This document shows, piece after piece, positions 16,050 to 25,377 of a DNA stretch of 64,000 nt. Numbering within the stretch: the first letter of the stretch is position 1; every line of letters begins with the position of its first letter. The notes beneath the pieces are model-generated. The model saw only the letters and a program-made list of their open reading frames with translations. It ran no database searches and was not told where the DNA came from. The position numbers were made by a program, and so were the translations under genes. This DNA is from Bacteroidaceae bacterium (GTDB taxonomy: Bacteria > Bacteroidota > Bacteroidia > Bacteroidales > Bacteroidaceae): NCBI GenBank assembly GCA_030843315.1, contig JAUUPT010000006.1, forward strand, positions 1 through 64,000, written 5' to 3'.

Positions 16050-19000
16050 ATGAGAAGAAAATGGTTGAAAATAGCACTTTGGGTGGTGCTTACTCCTATT
16101 ATATTATTTATAATACTGATGGTGTTGCTCTACGTGCCTCCTGTACAAAGTTTCATACGGAAGCAGGCCACGGCAATGGCATCGGAAGCCACCGGTATGG
16201 ATATCTCCGTAGACCGTATCGACTTGCGCTTCCCCCTGAATCTGCTGGTGCGCGGCGTATGCGTGGTGCAGCCTGCCGATAGCGTTGCCGGTATACAGCA
16301 GCCCGACACCCTGCTCAGCCTGGAGAGTCTGAACGTGCGCGTGCAGGCATTGCCGCTGTTCAAGGGTAGGGTAGAGGTAGATGACATCACACTGAAACAA
16401 GTGGCGGTAAACTCCTCCAACCTGATAGAAGGTATGCAAGTGAAAGGCGTGCTCGGACAATTCTTCCTTCAGAGCCACGGCATCGACCTGGGCAAAGAGG
16501 ATGCCGTGCTGAATAACATTGAACTTAGCGATACCCACGTGCAAGTGGTGCTTGCCGACACCACCGAGGCACCCAAAGATACCACCGAAACCGTCCTGAA
16601 CTGGAAAGTGACGCTCCATGCCCTGAAACTGAAGAACGTCTCCGTAGACTTGCGGATGCCGCTCGACTCCATGCGCCTGGCTGCCCGCCTGGGCGATGCC
16701 GAGATAACCGATGCCGCTGCCGACCTGAAACATCAGTTCTATGGCTGGAAGAAGTTCCAACTCTCCGGCACTTCCGTGAATTATGATAGCGGCCGCCTTA
16801 CTGCTCCCGACAATCTTGCCGGCGACACTGCCACGGTGAAACCCGCCGAAGGCTTCGACCCTTCCCACATAGCCCTGCGTGACATCCGCATCGGCATAGA
16901 CTCCGTGATGTACATGGGAAAGAATATGAATGCCGTCATCCGCGAGTTCTCCATGAACGAACGTTCCGGGCTGAGCATCACCTCGCTTACCGGACGGCTC
17001 TTTGCCGACTCCACGGTCATCCGTGTTCCTGCGTTGAAGTTGCTTACCCCGCATAGCGAGATGAACTTTACCGCACAGACCTATTGGGAACTGATAAATA
17101 TCCCCACTACCGGCCGCCTGACTGCCCGCTTCAATGCCCGCATCGGCAAGCAGGACGTGCTGCTCTTTGCCGGCGGCTTGCCTGAGAGCTTCAAGGAAGC
17201 CTACCCGTTCCGCCCGCTGGTAATCCATGCCGGTACGGAAGGCAATCTGAAGCAAATGCAGATATCCCGCTTCACCGCCGACCTGCCCGGAGCCTTCTCT
17301 CTGAACGGCGGCGGCGAGTTCTGGAACCTGACCGACAGCGTGAAGCGTAGCGGCAGCATGGATTTGGAGATGCATACGCAGAACCTCAACTTCCTGACCG
17401 GACTTACGGGCACTGCTCCCGATGATTCTTTTGTAGTGCCGGACAGCATGGATCTCTCCGCCCGCCTGAGTGTGGAAGGCTCGCAGTGCACCGCCGCCTT
17501 GAAGCTACAAGAGCAGGAAGGCTCCCTGGACTTGGATGCTTCCTATCATCTGCTCACCGAAGCCTATCATGCCGACCTTACCGTCAACTCCTTGCAGGTA
17601 CATCACTTCTTGCCTAAAGACTCCATCTATACGTTTACGGCTCACGTCTCCGCCAAGGGGCAAGGCACGGACTTCGCTTCCAACAAGACCATTGCCGCCT
17701 TGGAAGCCTCTTTGGATGAACTGCAATACGGGCATTGGAACGTCTCCGGCGTGGACTTGCGCGCACGGTTGAGGAACTCCTTTGCCACCGTCCGCCTCAC
17801 CAGCGACAACCCGCTGCTGAAGATGCAGGGAGCTGCCGGTATGCACCTCGACCGCAAGTATCTGGACGGACGTCTGAATATGAATGTAGAAGAAGTGGAC
17901 TTGCATAAGTTGGGTTTCGCACCGCAGCCTTTGAAGCATCCTTTTGCCTTCAAACTGGGAGCCGAGGCCCGGCACGACTCCATCAAGCTGAAACTGGATG
18001 CGGGCGATTTGGATTTACAGTTCCGCGCACGCAGTACCTTGAAGAAACTGATGAGCCAGTCCGACGAGTTCGTCACCCTGCTGATGAAGCAGATAGACGA
18101 GCGAAGTCTGAACCATGCGGCGTTGAGGCGTGTGCTTCCTTCGGCGGGCATGCAGTTGACGGCGGGAAAACAGAATCCCGTCAGCTACCTTCTTGCTACG
18201 AAGGATATCTCCTTTCACGACTTTACGCTCCGCTTCGGCTTCACTCCTACGCGCGGCATCAACGGGCGCACGGCTATACATGGGTTGCGGATGGACTCGC
18301 TGCAACTGGATACCATCTTCTTCAGCGTCCGCCAGGACACGGCGATGATGAAGTTGCAGGGCGGTGTCATCAACGGGCCTAAGAATCCGCAGTTCGTTTT
18401 CCGCAGTACACTGACGGGAGAAGTGCGCAACGACGACGCTGAACTTACCGTGGACTATGTGGATGGCAAGGGCGAAACCGGCCTGCTGTTCGGCATCAAC
18501 GCCCGTCCGCTTATCGAAGGCCGTGGCCGCGGCAATGGCGCTCTGCTGAGGCTGACGCCCGAAGAACCTGTCATTGCCTATCGCAAGTTCCACTTTGTGG
18601 ACAACAGCAATTGGATTTACTTGCACAAGAATATGCGCGTCTATGCCAATATCGACATGGATAGCGACGACGGGCTGTGTTTCCGCATGCAGTCCGACCG
18701 CAAGGACACCGTCTCCTTGCAGAACATCAACGTCGAACTCAGTCGTCTGCGCCTGGACGAACTTACGGATATGCTTCCCTATATGCCGAGCATCACGGGA
18801 CTGCTCTCCGCCGAGGCCAACTACATACAGACAGCCACCTCTTTGCAGGTATCTGCCGAGGCCAATGTAGAGAAGCTGACCTACGAACGCCAGCCTGTAG
18901 GCGACATCGGTCTGGGCGCCACCTGGCTGCCGGGTGACAAGAATACGCACTACCTGAATACTTACTTCACCTACGACGACGAAGAGGTCTTGACTGCCGA

Positions 19001-20624
19001 CGGCATCCTGACGCAGAAGAACGGCAAGGACACCCTGGAAGTCACCACCCGCTTCGAGCACTTCCCGTTGAAGATGGCGAACGCCTTTATCCCCGACCAG
19101 GTGGCGGCATTTACCGGAGACATCGACGGCGGACTCTATATCTACGGTTCGATGGACAAACCGAAGATGCACGGAGATATTACGCTGGACAGCGTGTCCG
19201 TCTACGCCCGCCAGGCGGGAGCACGTTACTGGTTCGATAACCGTCCGGTGCAGATCAAGGACAACCAACTGATATTCGACAAATTCGCCATCTATACCAC
19301 CAGTAAGAATCCGTTCACCATTGACGGCAACATCGACTTCCGCAACATGGACCGTCCCAGTGCCAACCTGAACCTGCTGGCGGAGAACTATACCCTGCTC
19401 GATGCCCCCCGCACCCGCGAGAGCCTGGTCTACGGTAAAGTATTCGTAGACCTTCGCGCCACCGTGCGCGGCCCGTTGGACGGACTGACCATGCGTGGAA
19501 ACATGAACCTGCTGGGCAATACCAACGTGACGTACGTCCTGACCGACTCCCCGCTGACGGTGGAAGACCGCCTCGACGGACTGGTGACCTTTACCTCTTT
19601 CACCGACACCACCTCGGTGCAGGCCGACGAGCATCCCGCCATGTCATTGGGTGGAATGGAAATGTATATGTCCGTTCACATCGACGACGCCGTGCGCCTG
19701 CGTGCCGACCTCAGCCCCGACCGCAGCAAGTTCATCGAACTCGAAGGCGGGGGCGACCTCAATATGCAATATACTCCGCAGGGCGATATGAACCTGACCG
19801 GACGTTATACCCTCTCCGGTGGCGTGATGAAGTACTCTTTGCCCATCATCCCGTTGAAAGAGTTCCAGTTCAACCCCGGCAGTTACGTAGACTGGCGCGG
19901 TAACATAATGAACCCCGTGCTCAGCCTGAAGGCTACCGAGCGTATGCGTGCCTCTGTGGCGGATGGCGACGGCGATGCCTCGCGCATGGTCAACTTCGAC
20001 GTCTCCATCTCCATCAAGAACCGCCTCGAATCGCCCGACCTGATCTTCGACCTCTCCGCCCCCGACGACGCCACAGTGGAGAACGAGTTGCAGGCAATGG
20101 GTGCCGAAGAGCGCAGTAAGCAGGCCATTGCCATGCTTGCCACCGGTATCTACCTGAACAGTGGCGGCAAAGGCGGCGGCCTGACGATGGGTACTGCCCT
20201 GAACTCCGTGCTCCAAAGTCAGATAAACTCCCTTGCCGGCGGCCTGAAGAATGCCAACCTCAGTGTGGGCATCGAAGACCGCACGATGGCGGATACCGGC
20301 GACACGCAGAAGGACTTCAGCTTCCGCTACTCCCAGCGTTTCTTCAACGACCGGGTGCAGATTGTCATCGGCGGCAAGGTGTCTACCGGAGCCAATGCAA
20401 CCAATGACGCGGAATCGTTCATCGACAATATCTCGCTGGAATACCGCCTCGATACCTCGGGCACCCGCTACGTGCGTGTGTTCTACGACAAGAACTACGA
20501 AAGCGTGCTCGACGGCGAGATTACCGAGACGGGCGTCGGCCTGGTGCTGCGCCGCAAGATGGATCGCCTGAGCGAACTGTTCCTGTTCAAGAGAAAAAAG
20601 AAAACGATAGAGACGGAAAAGTGA
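16050..20624 (+). CDS. tamB: Translocation and assembly module protein TamB
   Basis: This 1524-residue protein has one N-terminal membrane anchor (about residues 8-30) followed by a very long, repetitive beta-rich periplasmic region of the AsmA/TamB type. The conserved TamB C-terminal domain occupies roughly the last 350 residues. TamB is thought to bridge the inner and outer membranes and to help insert outer-membrane proteins or move phospholipids. The downstream gene encodes the TamA-like partner TamL, the expected Bacteroidetes pairing. The length is typical for this phylum. A TTTACTTTG stretch about 40 bases upstream resembles a -7 box. Confidence 0.9.
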   Translation: MRRKWLKIALWVVLTPIILFIILMVLLYVPPVQSFIRKQATAMASEATGMDISVDRIDLRFPLNLLVRGVCVVQPADSVAGIQQPDTLLSLESLNVRVQALPLFKGRVEVDDITLKQVAVNSSNLIEGMQVKGVLGQFFLQSHGIDLGKEDAVLNNIELSDTHVQVVLADTTEAPKDTTETVLNWKVTLHALKLKNVSVDLRMPLDSMRLAARLGDAEITDAAADLKHQFYGWKKFQLSGTSVNYDSGRLTAPDNLAGDTATVKPAEGFDPSHIALRDIRIGIDSVMYMGKNMNAVIREFSMNERSGLSITSLTGRLFADSTVIRVPALKLLTPHSEMNFTAQTYWELINIPTTGRLTARFNARIGKQDVLLFAGGLPESFKEAYPFRPLVIHAGTEGNLKQMQISRFTADLPGAFSLNGGGEFWNLTDSVKRSGSMDLEMHTQNLNFLTGLTGTAPDDSFVVPDSMDLSARLSVEGSQCTAALKLQEQEGSLDLDASYHLLTEAYHADLTVNSLQVHHFLPKDSIYTFTAHVSAKGQGTDFASNKTIAALEASLDELQYGHWNVSGVDLRARLRNSFATVRLTSDNPLLKMQGAAGMHLDRKYLDGRLNMNVEEVDLHKLGFAPQPLKHPFAFKLGAEARHDSIKLKLDAGDLDLQFRARSTLKKLMSQSDEFVTLLMKQIDERSLNHAALRRVLPSAGMQLTAGKQNPVSYLLATKDISFHDFTLRFGFTPTRGINGRTAIHGLRMDSLQLDTIFFSVRQDTAMMKLQGGVINGPKNPQFVFRSTLTGEVRNDDAELTVDYVDGKGETGLLFGINARPLIEGRGRGNGALLRLTPEEPVIAYRKFHFVDNSNWIYLHKNMRVYANIDMDSDDGLCFRMQSDRKDTVSLQNINVELSRLRLDELTDMLPYMPSITGLLSAEANYIQTATSLQVSAEANVEKLTYERQPVGDIGLGATWLPGDKNTHYLNTYFTYDDEEVLTADGILTQKNGKDTLEVTTRFEHFPLKMANAFIPDQVAAFTGDIDGGLYIYGSMDKPKMHGDITLDSVSVYARQAGARYWFDNRPVQIKDNQLIFDKFAIYTTSKNPFTIDGNIDFRNMDRPSANLNLLAENYTLLDAPRTRESLVYGKVFVDLRATVRGPLDGLTMRGNMNLLGNTNVTYVLTDSPLTVEDRLDGLVTFTSFTDTTSVQADEHPAMSLGGMEMYMSVHIDDAVRLRADLSPDRSKFIELEGGGDLNMQYTPQGDMNLTGRYTLSGGVMKYSLPIIPLKEFQFNPGSYVDWRGNIMNPVLSLKATERMRASVADGDGDASRMVNFDVSISIKNRLESPDLIFDLSAPDDATVENELQAMGAEERSKQAIAMLATGIYLNSGGKGGGLTMGTALNSVLQSQINSLAGGLKNANLSVGIEDRTMADTGDTQKDFSFRYSQRFFNDRVQIVIGGKVSTGANATNDAESFIDNISLEYRLDTSGTRYVRVFYDKNYESVLDGEITETGVGLVLRRKMDRLSELFLFKRKKKTIETEK

Positions 20625-20660
20625 TAAAAAGTGATAAGGTGATAAAGTGATAAGGTGATG
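20622..20660. repeat. 8-bp-period GTGATAA repeat between tamB and tamL
   Basis: Five near-identical units, AGTGATAA or GGTGATAA, fill the whole gap between the tamB stop and the tamL start. The last unit supplies the ATG (GGTGATG) of tamL. Confidence 0.7.
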
Positions 20661-23012
20661 AAACGACTGATACTGTATATAATAGGAATCGTAATTTTGG
20701 CGGGGTGCTCCACTACCAAGCATTTGCCCGAAGGGGAAATACTTTATACCGGCCAGAAGCCGATGGTTGTATTGAACCGCAGCACCACCGCCGTGGGCGA
20801 GGTGGCGATGGAAGAGGTAGAGGCAGCCCTTGCCACGGCGCCCAACAACTCCCTGCTGGGAAGTTCCACGGTGCGTTATCCTTTCCCCCTCGGTTTGTGG
20901 ATATACAATGGTTTCCAGAAGTACGAGAAAGGTTTCGGCAAATGGATTTTCAACCGGTTTGCCGCTACGCCGGTGCTGATGTCTTCCGTCAATCCCGGCA
21001 TCCGCCAAAAAGCCGCCACCAACCTGCTGCGCGACTACGGCTACTTCAACGGTTCGGTGAGCTATCAGACCTTTATCGACCCGAAAGACTCCCTGAAAGC
21101 CAAGTTGCAATATACGGTGAACATGCGCAATCCCTACTTTATAGATACGGTGTACTACCGCGGTTTCAGCCAGCGCACCACGCGCATCATGGAACTGGGC
21201 CGCCGCCATTCGCTCATCAGTCCGGGCGAGCAGTTCAACGTCACCGACCTCGATGGCGAGCGTACCCGCCTCAGTACCCTGCTGCGCAATGTAGGTTGTT
21301 ATTACTTCCGTCCCGACTATCTGACCTACCAGGCAGATACGACGATGGTACCCGGCGGGCACGTCATCATGCGCCTGATACCCGCCCCGACCATGCCGAA
21401 GGTAGCGGAGAAATCGTTCCATGTCGGCAGCCGCTCGGTGTATCTTCTCGGCAAGCAAGGCGAGGAACCCAATGACAGCATCGACTACAAGGGGCTCGCC
21501 ATCCACTACTACGACAAGTTGCGCGTGCGCCCCAATATGCTTTACCGCTGGCTCGACTACCAGGGCTACCGCCGGAAGCGCCAGGTGCAGGACAGTGCCG
21601 GTATCTCCCGCCAGCGCTCCATGCAGAGCCTGTACAGCCTTTATCGCCAGACCCGTGTGCAAGAGCGCCTTGCCAATCTTGGCATCTTCCGCTATGCCGA
21701 AATGCAGTATGTGCCGCGCGATACCGCCTTCGTCTCCGATACGCTCGACCTGCGTGTAGTTGCCGCTTTGGACAAGCCCTACGATGCCGAACTCGACTTC
21801 AACGTCACCATGAAGAGCAACAACCAGACGGGCCCCGGTGCCGCCTTCACCGTCACCAAGAACAACGTATTCGGCGGTGGTGAGAGCTGGAACGTCAAAG
21901 TAAACGGTTCCTACGAGTGGCAGACGGGTAAGGACCGTTCTTCCCTGATGAACAGCTACGAGATGGGGATTTCTACTTCGCTGATGTTCCCCCGTATCGT
22001 CTTTCCCCGCATGGGCGACCGCGAGTACGACTTCCCGGCAACCACCACTTTCCGCCTGTACATGGACCAGATGAACCGTGCCAAGTATTACAAGCTGCTT
22101 GCCTTCGGCGGAAATGCCACCTACGACTTCCAGCCTAAGTCAACCAGCAAGCATAGCATCACTCCCTTCCGACTGACGTTCAACGTACTGCGCGATCCTA
22201 CGGATGCTTTCAAGGAGTTGCAGAAGCAGAACCCGGCGCTCTACGTCAGTCTGCGCGACCAGTTCATCCCTGCTATGGAATACACCTATACGTATGATAA
22301 CGCCTCGCTTCGCGGCAAGCGCAACCCCATCTGGTGGCAGACTACGGTAGCCTCGGCGGGTAACGTGACTTCCGCCGTCTACCGCATCTTCGGCCGCTCC
22401 TTCAGCGAGAAGGAGAAGAAGCTCTTCGGCGTGCCCTTCGCGCAGTTCCTGAAGCTGAATTCGGAGTTCCGCTATCATTATAAGATAGACAAGAATCAGA
22501 TGATAGCCTCGCGTGTGGCAGGGGGTGTCATCTGGTCGTACGGCAATATGACCGCCGCTCCCTATACCGAACAGTTCTACATCGGCGGCGCCAACAGTGT
22601 GCGTGCCTTCTCGGCGCGCAGCATCGGCCCCGGCGGCTATCCGCCCGACGACGAAAAGAAATATACCTACATCAACCACGTGGGCGACATCCGCATGGAA
22701 GCGAATGTGGAATACCGTTTCCGCATCATCGGCGACCTGCACGGGGCGCTCTTCCTCGATGCCGGCAACGTGTGGCTGATGCACAAGGACGAGAACCGCC
22801 CCGGCGGTGAACTCACCCTGCGGAACTTCCCCAAGCAGATAGCCCTGGGCACGGGTACCGGTCTGCGCTACGATATGGACTTCCTCGTATTCCGTCTCGA
22901 CCTGGGTATAGCCCTGCACGATCCGTACGACACCGGAAAGTCGGGCTACTATAACATACCCAAGTTCAAGGACGGCATGGCGTGGCATTTCGCCATCGGT
23001 TATCCGTTCTAA
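20658..23012 (+). CDS. tamL: TamA/BamA-family outer membrane lipoprotein TamL
   Basis: This 784-residue protein begins with a lipoprotein signal (ILYIIGIVILAGC; lipid-modified Cys near residue 16). This is the feature that distinguishes Bacteroidetes TamL from proteobacterial TamA. POTRA-like periplasmic repeats occupy about residues 30-380, and the C-terminal half is a 16-strand Omp85-type barrel with the conserved glycine-rich block FYIGGANSVRAFSARSIGPG. With TamB it forms the outer-membrane part of an assembly module. I chose ATG 20658 rather than the GTG one codon earlier. The gene ends with an aromatic-rich terminal strand (WHFAIGYPF), as expected for a barrel protein. Confidence 0.88.
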   Translation: MKRLILYIIGIVILAGCSTTKHLPEGEILYTGQKPMVVLNRSTTAVGEVAMEEVEAALATAPNNSLLGSSTVRYPFPLGLWIYNGFQKYEKGFGKWIFNRFAATPVLMSSVNPGIRQKAATNLLRDYGYFNGSVSYQTFIDPKDSLKAKLQYTVNMRNPYFIDTVYYRGFSQRTTRIMELGRRHSLISPGEQFNVTDLDGERTRLSTLLRNVGCYYFRPDYLTYQADTTMVPGGHVIMRLIPAPTMPKVAEKSFHVGSRSVYLLGKQGEEPNDSIDYKGLAIHYYDKLRVRPNMLYRWLDYQGYRRKRQVQDSAGISRQRSMQSLYSLYRQTRVQERLANLGIFRYAEMQYVPRDTAFVSDTLDLRVVAALDKPYDAELDFNVTMKSNNQTGPGAAFTVTKNNVFGGGESWNVKVNGSYEWQTGKDRSSLMNSYEMGISTSLMFPRIVFPRMGDREYDFPATTTFRLYMDQMNRAKYYKLLAFGGNATYDFQPKSTSKHSITPFRLTFNVLRDPTDAFKELQKQNPALYVSLRDQFIPAMEYTYTYDNASLRGKRNPIWWQTTVASAGNVTSAVYRIFGRSFSEKEKKLFGVPFAQFLKLNSEFRYHYKIDKNQMIASRVAGGVIWSYGNMTAAPYTEQFYIGGANSVRAFSARSIGPGGYPPDDEKKYTYINHVGDIRMEANVEYRFRIIGDLHGALFLDAGNVWLMHKDENRPGGELTLRNFPKQIALGTGTGLRYDMDFLVFRLDLGIALHDPYDTGKSGYYNIPKFKDGMAWHFAIGYPF

Positions 23013-23079
23013 ACGGTTTTTTGACCGAATAGTGGTAGAGAATGAACTAAAACTCCCTTTTGTGAAGCGTAAATTTTCG

Positions 23080-23087
23080 TACATTTG
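23080..23087 (+). promoter_or_regulatory. -7 box (TACATTTG) of the nucleotidyltransferase gene
   Basis: TACATTTG fits the TAnnTTTG consensus. A TTTG at 23059-23062 is a possible -33 element, with 17 bases between them, slightly short. The start codon is 48 bases downstream. Confidence 0.5.
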
Positions 23088-23135
23088 CAACCGTTATCAA
23101 CTGTGATACACTAACCTTTTTAAATAATAACTGAT

Positions 23136-24047
23136 ATGAAACCAACTTTATTCTTACTGGCAGCCGGCATGGGCAGCCGTTATGGTGGCTTGAAACAATT
23201 GGACGGACTGGGTCCCAATGGCGAAACTATTATGGATTACTCTATCTACGATGCAATCAACGCCGGTTTCGGCAAGCTCGTTTTCGTTATCCGCAAAGAG
23301 TTTGAGCAGGACTTCCGCGACAAGATCATTTCCAAATACGAAGGTCATATCCCGTGTGAACTGGTGTTCCAGTCCATCAATGACCTCCCGGCAGGCTTCA
23401 CTTGCCCCGAAGGCCGCACCAAACCCTGGGGAACCAACCACGCCGTACTGATGGGTGCCGACGTCATCAAGGAACCGTTTGCCGTTATCAACTGCGACGA
23501 CTTCTACGGCCGCGACTCTTTCCAGACGATGGGCAAGTTCCTTTCCGCACTGCCCGACGGCTCAAAGAATGTATATTCAATGGTAGGTTTCCGCATTGGC
23601 AACACGCTGAGTGAGAGCGGCACCGTATCCCGCGGCCTTTGCGGCACGGATGCCAACAACCTGCTGACTTCCGTTGTAGAGCGCACCAAGATACAGCGCA
23701 TGGACGGCGAAGTGAAGTACATCGACGACAACGGCGAATGGGCGCCCACTCCCGAAACCACTCCCGTCAGCATGAACTTCTGGGGCTTCACTCCCGACTA
23801 CTTTGCTTACAGCGCCGAGTTCTTCAAAGCTTTCCTCAGCGACCCCAAGAACATGGAGAACCTGAAGAGCGAATTCTTCATCCCCTTGATGGTGGATAAA
23901 CTGATCAGCGACGGCACCGCTACCGTCGAAGTGCTCGATACTACCAGCAAGTGGTTCGGCGTCACTTACCCCGAAGATCGCCAGAGCGTAGTCGACAAGA
24001 TTCAGGCATTGGTGGATGCAGGCGAATATCCAGCCAAACTGTTCTAA
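23136..24047 (+). CDS. Sugar nucleotidyltransferase family protein
   Basis: This 303-residue protein has the nucleotide-sugar pyrophosphorylase signature LLAAGMGSRYGGLKQL near the N-terminus, and a metal-binding acidic motif NCDDFYG. It would transfer a nucleotide to a sugar phosphate to make an NDP-sugar. It resembles Bacteroides proteins annotated only as nucleotidyltransferase, so neither the sugar nor the nucleotide can be assigned. It is monocistronic: it has its own promoter-like box and is followed by a hairpin terminator at 24079-24106. Confidence 0.82.
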   Translation: MKPTLFLLAAGMGSRYGGLKQLDGLGPNGETIMDYSIYDAINAGFGKLVFVIRKEFEQDFRDKIISKYEGHIPCELVFQSINDLPAGFTCPEGRTKPWGTNHAVLMGADVIKEPFAVINCDDFYGRDSFQTMGKFLSALPDGSKNVYSMVGFRIGNTLSESGTVSRGLCGTDANNLLTSVVERTKIQRMDGEVKYIDDNGEWAPTPETTPVSMNFWGFTPDYFAYSAEFFKAFLSDPKNMENLKSEFFIPLMVDKLISDGTATVEVLDTTSKWFGVTYPEDRQSVVDKIQALVDAGEYPAKLF

Positions 24048-24078
24048 AAGAATAAGAATAGAACCGTTATATATAAGG

Positions 24079-24108
24079 AAAAGGATGCTCTTTTGGGCAT
24101 CCTTTTTT
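24079..24108 (+). terminator. Rho-independent terminator
   Basis: AAAAGGATGC (24079-24088) pairs with GCATCCTTTT (24097-24106) across an 8-base loop and runs into a T-tract. It ends the nucleotidyltransferase transcript. Confidence 0.85.
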
Positions 24109-24120
24109 GTTAAGAGGGTA

Positions 24121-24219
24121 TATACCCCTGCAATGGAACAAAAATAGACTGAATATACCTCTGCAATGGAACAAAATCTGGCTAAATATACCTCTGCAAT
24201 GAAACAAAATCATACCTTT
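24121..24219. repeat. 33-bp tandem repeat array with promoter-like boxes
   Basis: Units starting at 24121, 24154 and 24187 share the core TATACCTCTGCAATGGAACA and repeat every 33 bp. A partial fourth copy (CATACCTTTGCAGG) begins at 24210 and contains TACCTTTG, a good -7 box, directly before the broken AAA gene. The array therefore sits in the promoter position of that gene. Confidence 0.75.
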
Positions 24220-24246
24220 GCAGGTGTATCATAAGCTAACTGTCAG

Positions 24247-25192
24247 ATGTTTGAACGAAGTATAATCAAAGATTTGCGCAAATGGGCTGCCAATCCTTAC
24301 CGGAAGCCTTTAATACTGCGCGGAGCGTTTCATCAGTTGGATTTTGGAGGCGAAGCTGCCCGAAGCATTTCATGCCCAGATGATGCTATACTTCAATGTA
24401 TATGCTTTGATAGGCGGTATGCCGGAAGTCGTGGCGCATTATGCTGCCAATAAAGATGTGGTCGCCTTGTCAGGCATTTACAATCAACTGATAAATGCCT
24501 ATAAGAATGATGTGGAGAAATATGCGCAAAACCGTGCGCAGTCATCCGTTATACGCTACATCCTGGAAGAAGGATGGGCTTTTGCGGGACAGAGCATCAC
24601 GCTGGGCGGTTTTGCTTCTTCGGCTTATAAGGCGCGGGAGACGGGGGAGGCTTTCAGGACTTTGGAGAAAGCTTTATTGTTGGAGTTGGTTTACCCTACC
24701 GTCAATGCGATGCTTCCCGCTACTGCCGATTTAAAGAAAGCGCCTAAATTGATTTGGCTGGATGCCGGGCTGGTGAACTATGCGTCCAACATTCAAAAAG
24801 AGTACCTGCTCAGTAAAGACCTGACGGACGTATGGCGGGGAATGGCTGCGGAACAGATTGTTGCTCAGGAACTGAAGACTTTGTCCAGCGAAGTCGGAGC
24901 GAAGCGCAAGTATTGGGTTCGTGCCAAGCGGGGCAGTTCGGCGGAGGTCGATTTCGTTTATTTATATGATGGTCTTGTCATTCCGATAGAGGTAAAGAGT
25001 GGGCATAATGCCCATTTGAAGTCACTCCATCAGTTTATGAATGAAGCTCCCCACGACATTGCTGTCCGCGTTTGGGCAGGGACTTATTCGGTAGATGAGG
25101 TGCAGACTACGGAAGGCAAGCGTTTCCGCCTGGTCAATCTTCCCTTTTATTTAGTGGGAGCACTGCCGGATATACTGTTTCAACTTCTTTAG
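24247..25192 (+). pseudogene. Broken AAA/DUF4143 ATPase gene, internal deletion and frameshift
   Basis: The first 27 codons read like the start of a DUF4143-type ATPase (residues RKPLILRGA, just before the expected Walker A). The frame then jumps. From about 24335 a second frame, continuing to 25192, encodes the DUF4143 C-terminal half: LYFNVYALIGGMPEVV and then a PD-(D/E)XK-like stretch EVDFVYLYDGLVIPIEVKSG. Walker A, Walker B and about 150 residues between them are missing, so ATP binding is lost. The break is best explained by a deletion of a few hundred bases. The family is often found as solitary accessory genes of unknown role. Confidence 0.8.
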
Positions 25193-25193
25193 G

Positions 25194-25286
25194 CTTCACC
25201 TCTTCACCGCTCCCTGCAAGCACCTGCCGGTGGGCAATGCGGGGTGAAAGCAAGGCGATAAGTCCGGTTTCAAGGGTTCACCCTGT
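25194..25286 (+). repeat. REP-like element, copy 1 (flanks the AAA-nuclease gene)
   Basis: This G/C-rich imperfect palindrome begins CTTCACCTCTTCACC and ends GGTTCACCCTGTA. Its sequence recurs in inverse orientation at 27195-27304. Shared blocks in order are TTCACCyCTTCAyCG, GCGGGTGAA, GCAA.GCG, TTTCAAG and TTCACCCTGTA. It starts 2 bases after the pseudogene stop codon. Confidence 0.65.
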
Positions 25287-25319
25287 AGCCGGCGTGTTTT
25301 CAAAGAATGCCCTTATACC

Positions 25320-25349
25320 TTGTAAATAAGAAGAAAATCAGTACATTTG
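25320..25349 (+). promoter_or_regulatory. Promoter of the AAA-ATPase gene
   Basis: TTG (25320-25322) and TACATTTG (25342-25349) are 19 bases apart, fitting the Bacteroides -33/-7 arrangement. The start codon is 28 bases downstream. Confidence 0.6.
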
Positions 25350-25377
25350 TGTGTTGATATACTAAAACCAGAAGAAT

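Noticed and set aside
25194..25286. End of an insertion sequence
   Set aside because: No transposase fragment or clear target-site duplication is visible near either copy. The element looks like a REP-type palindrome rather than an IS terminus.
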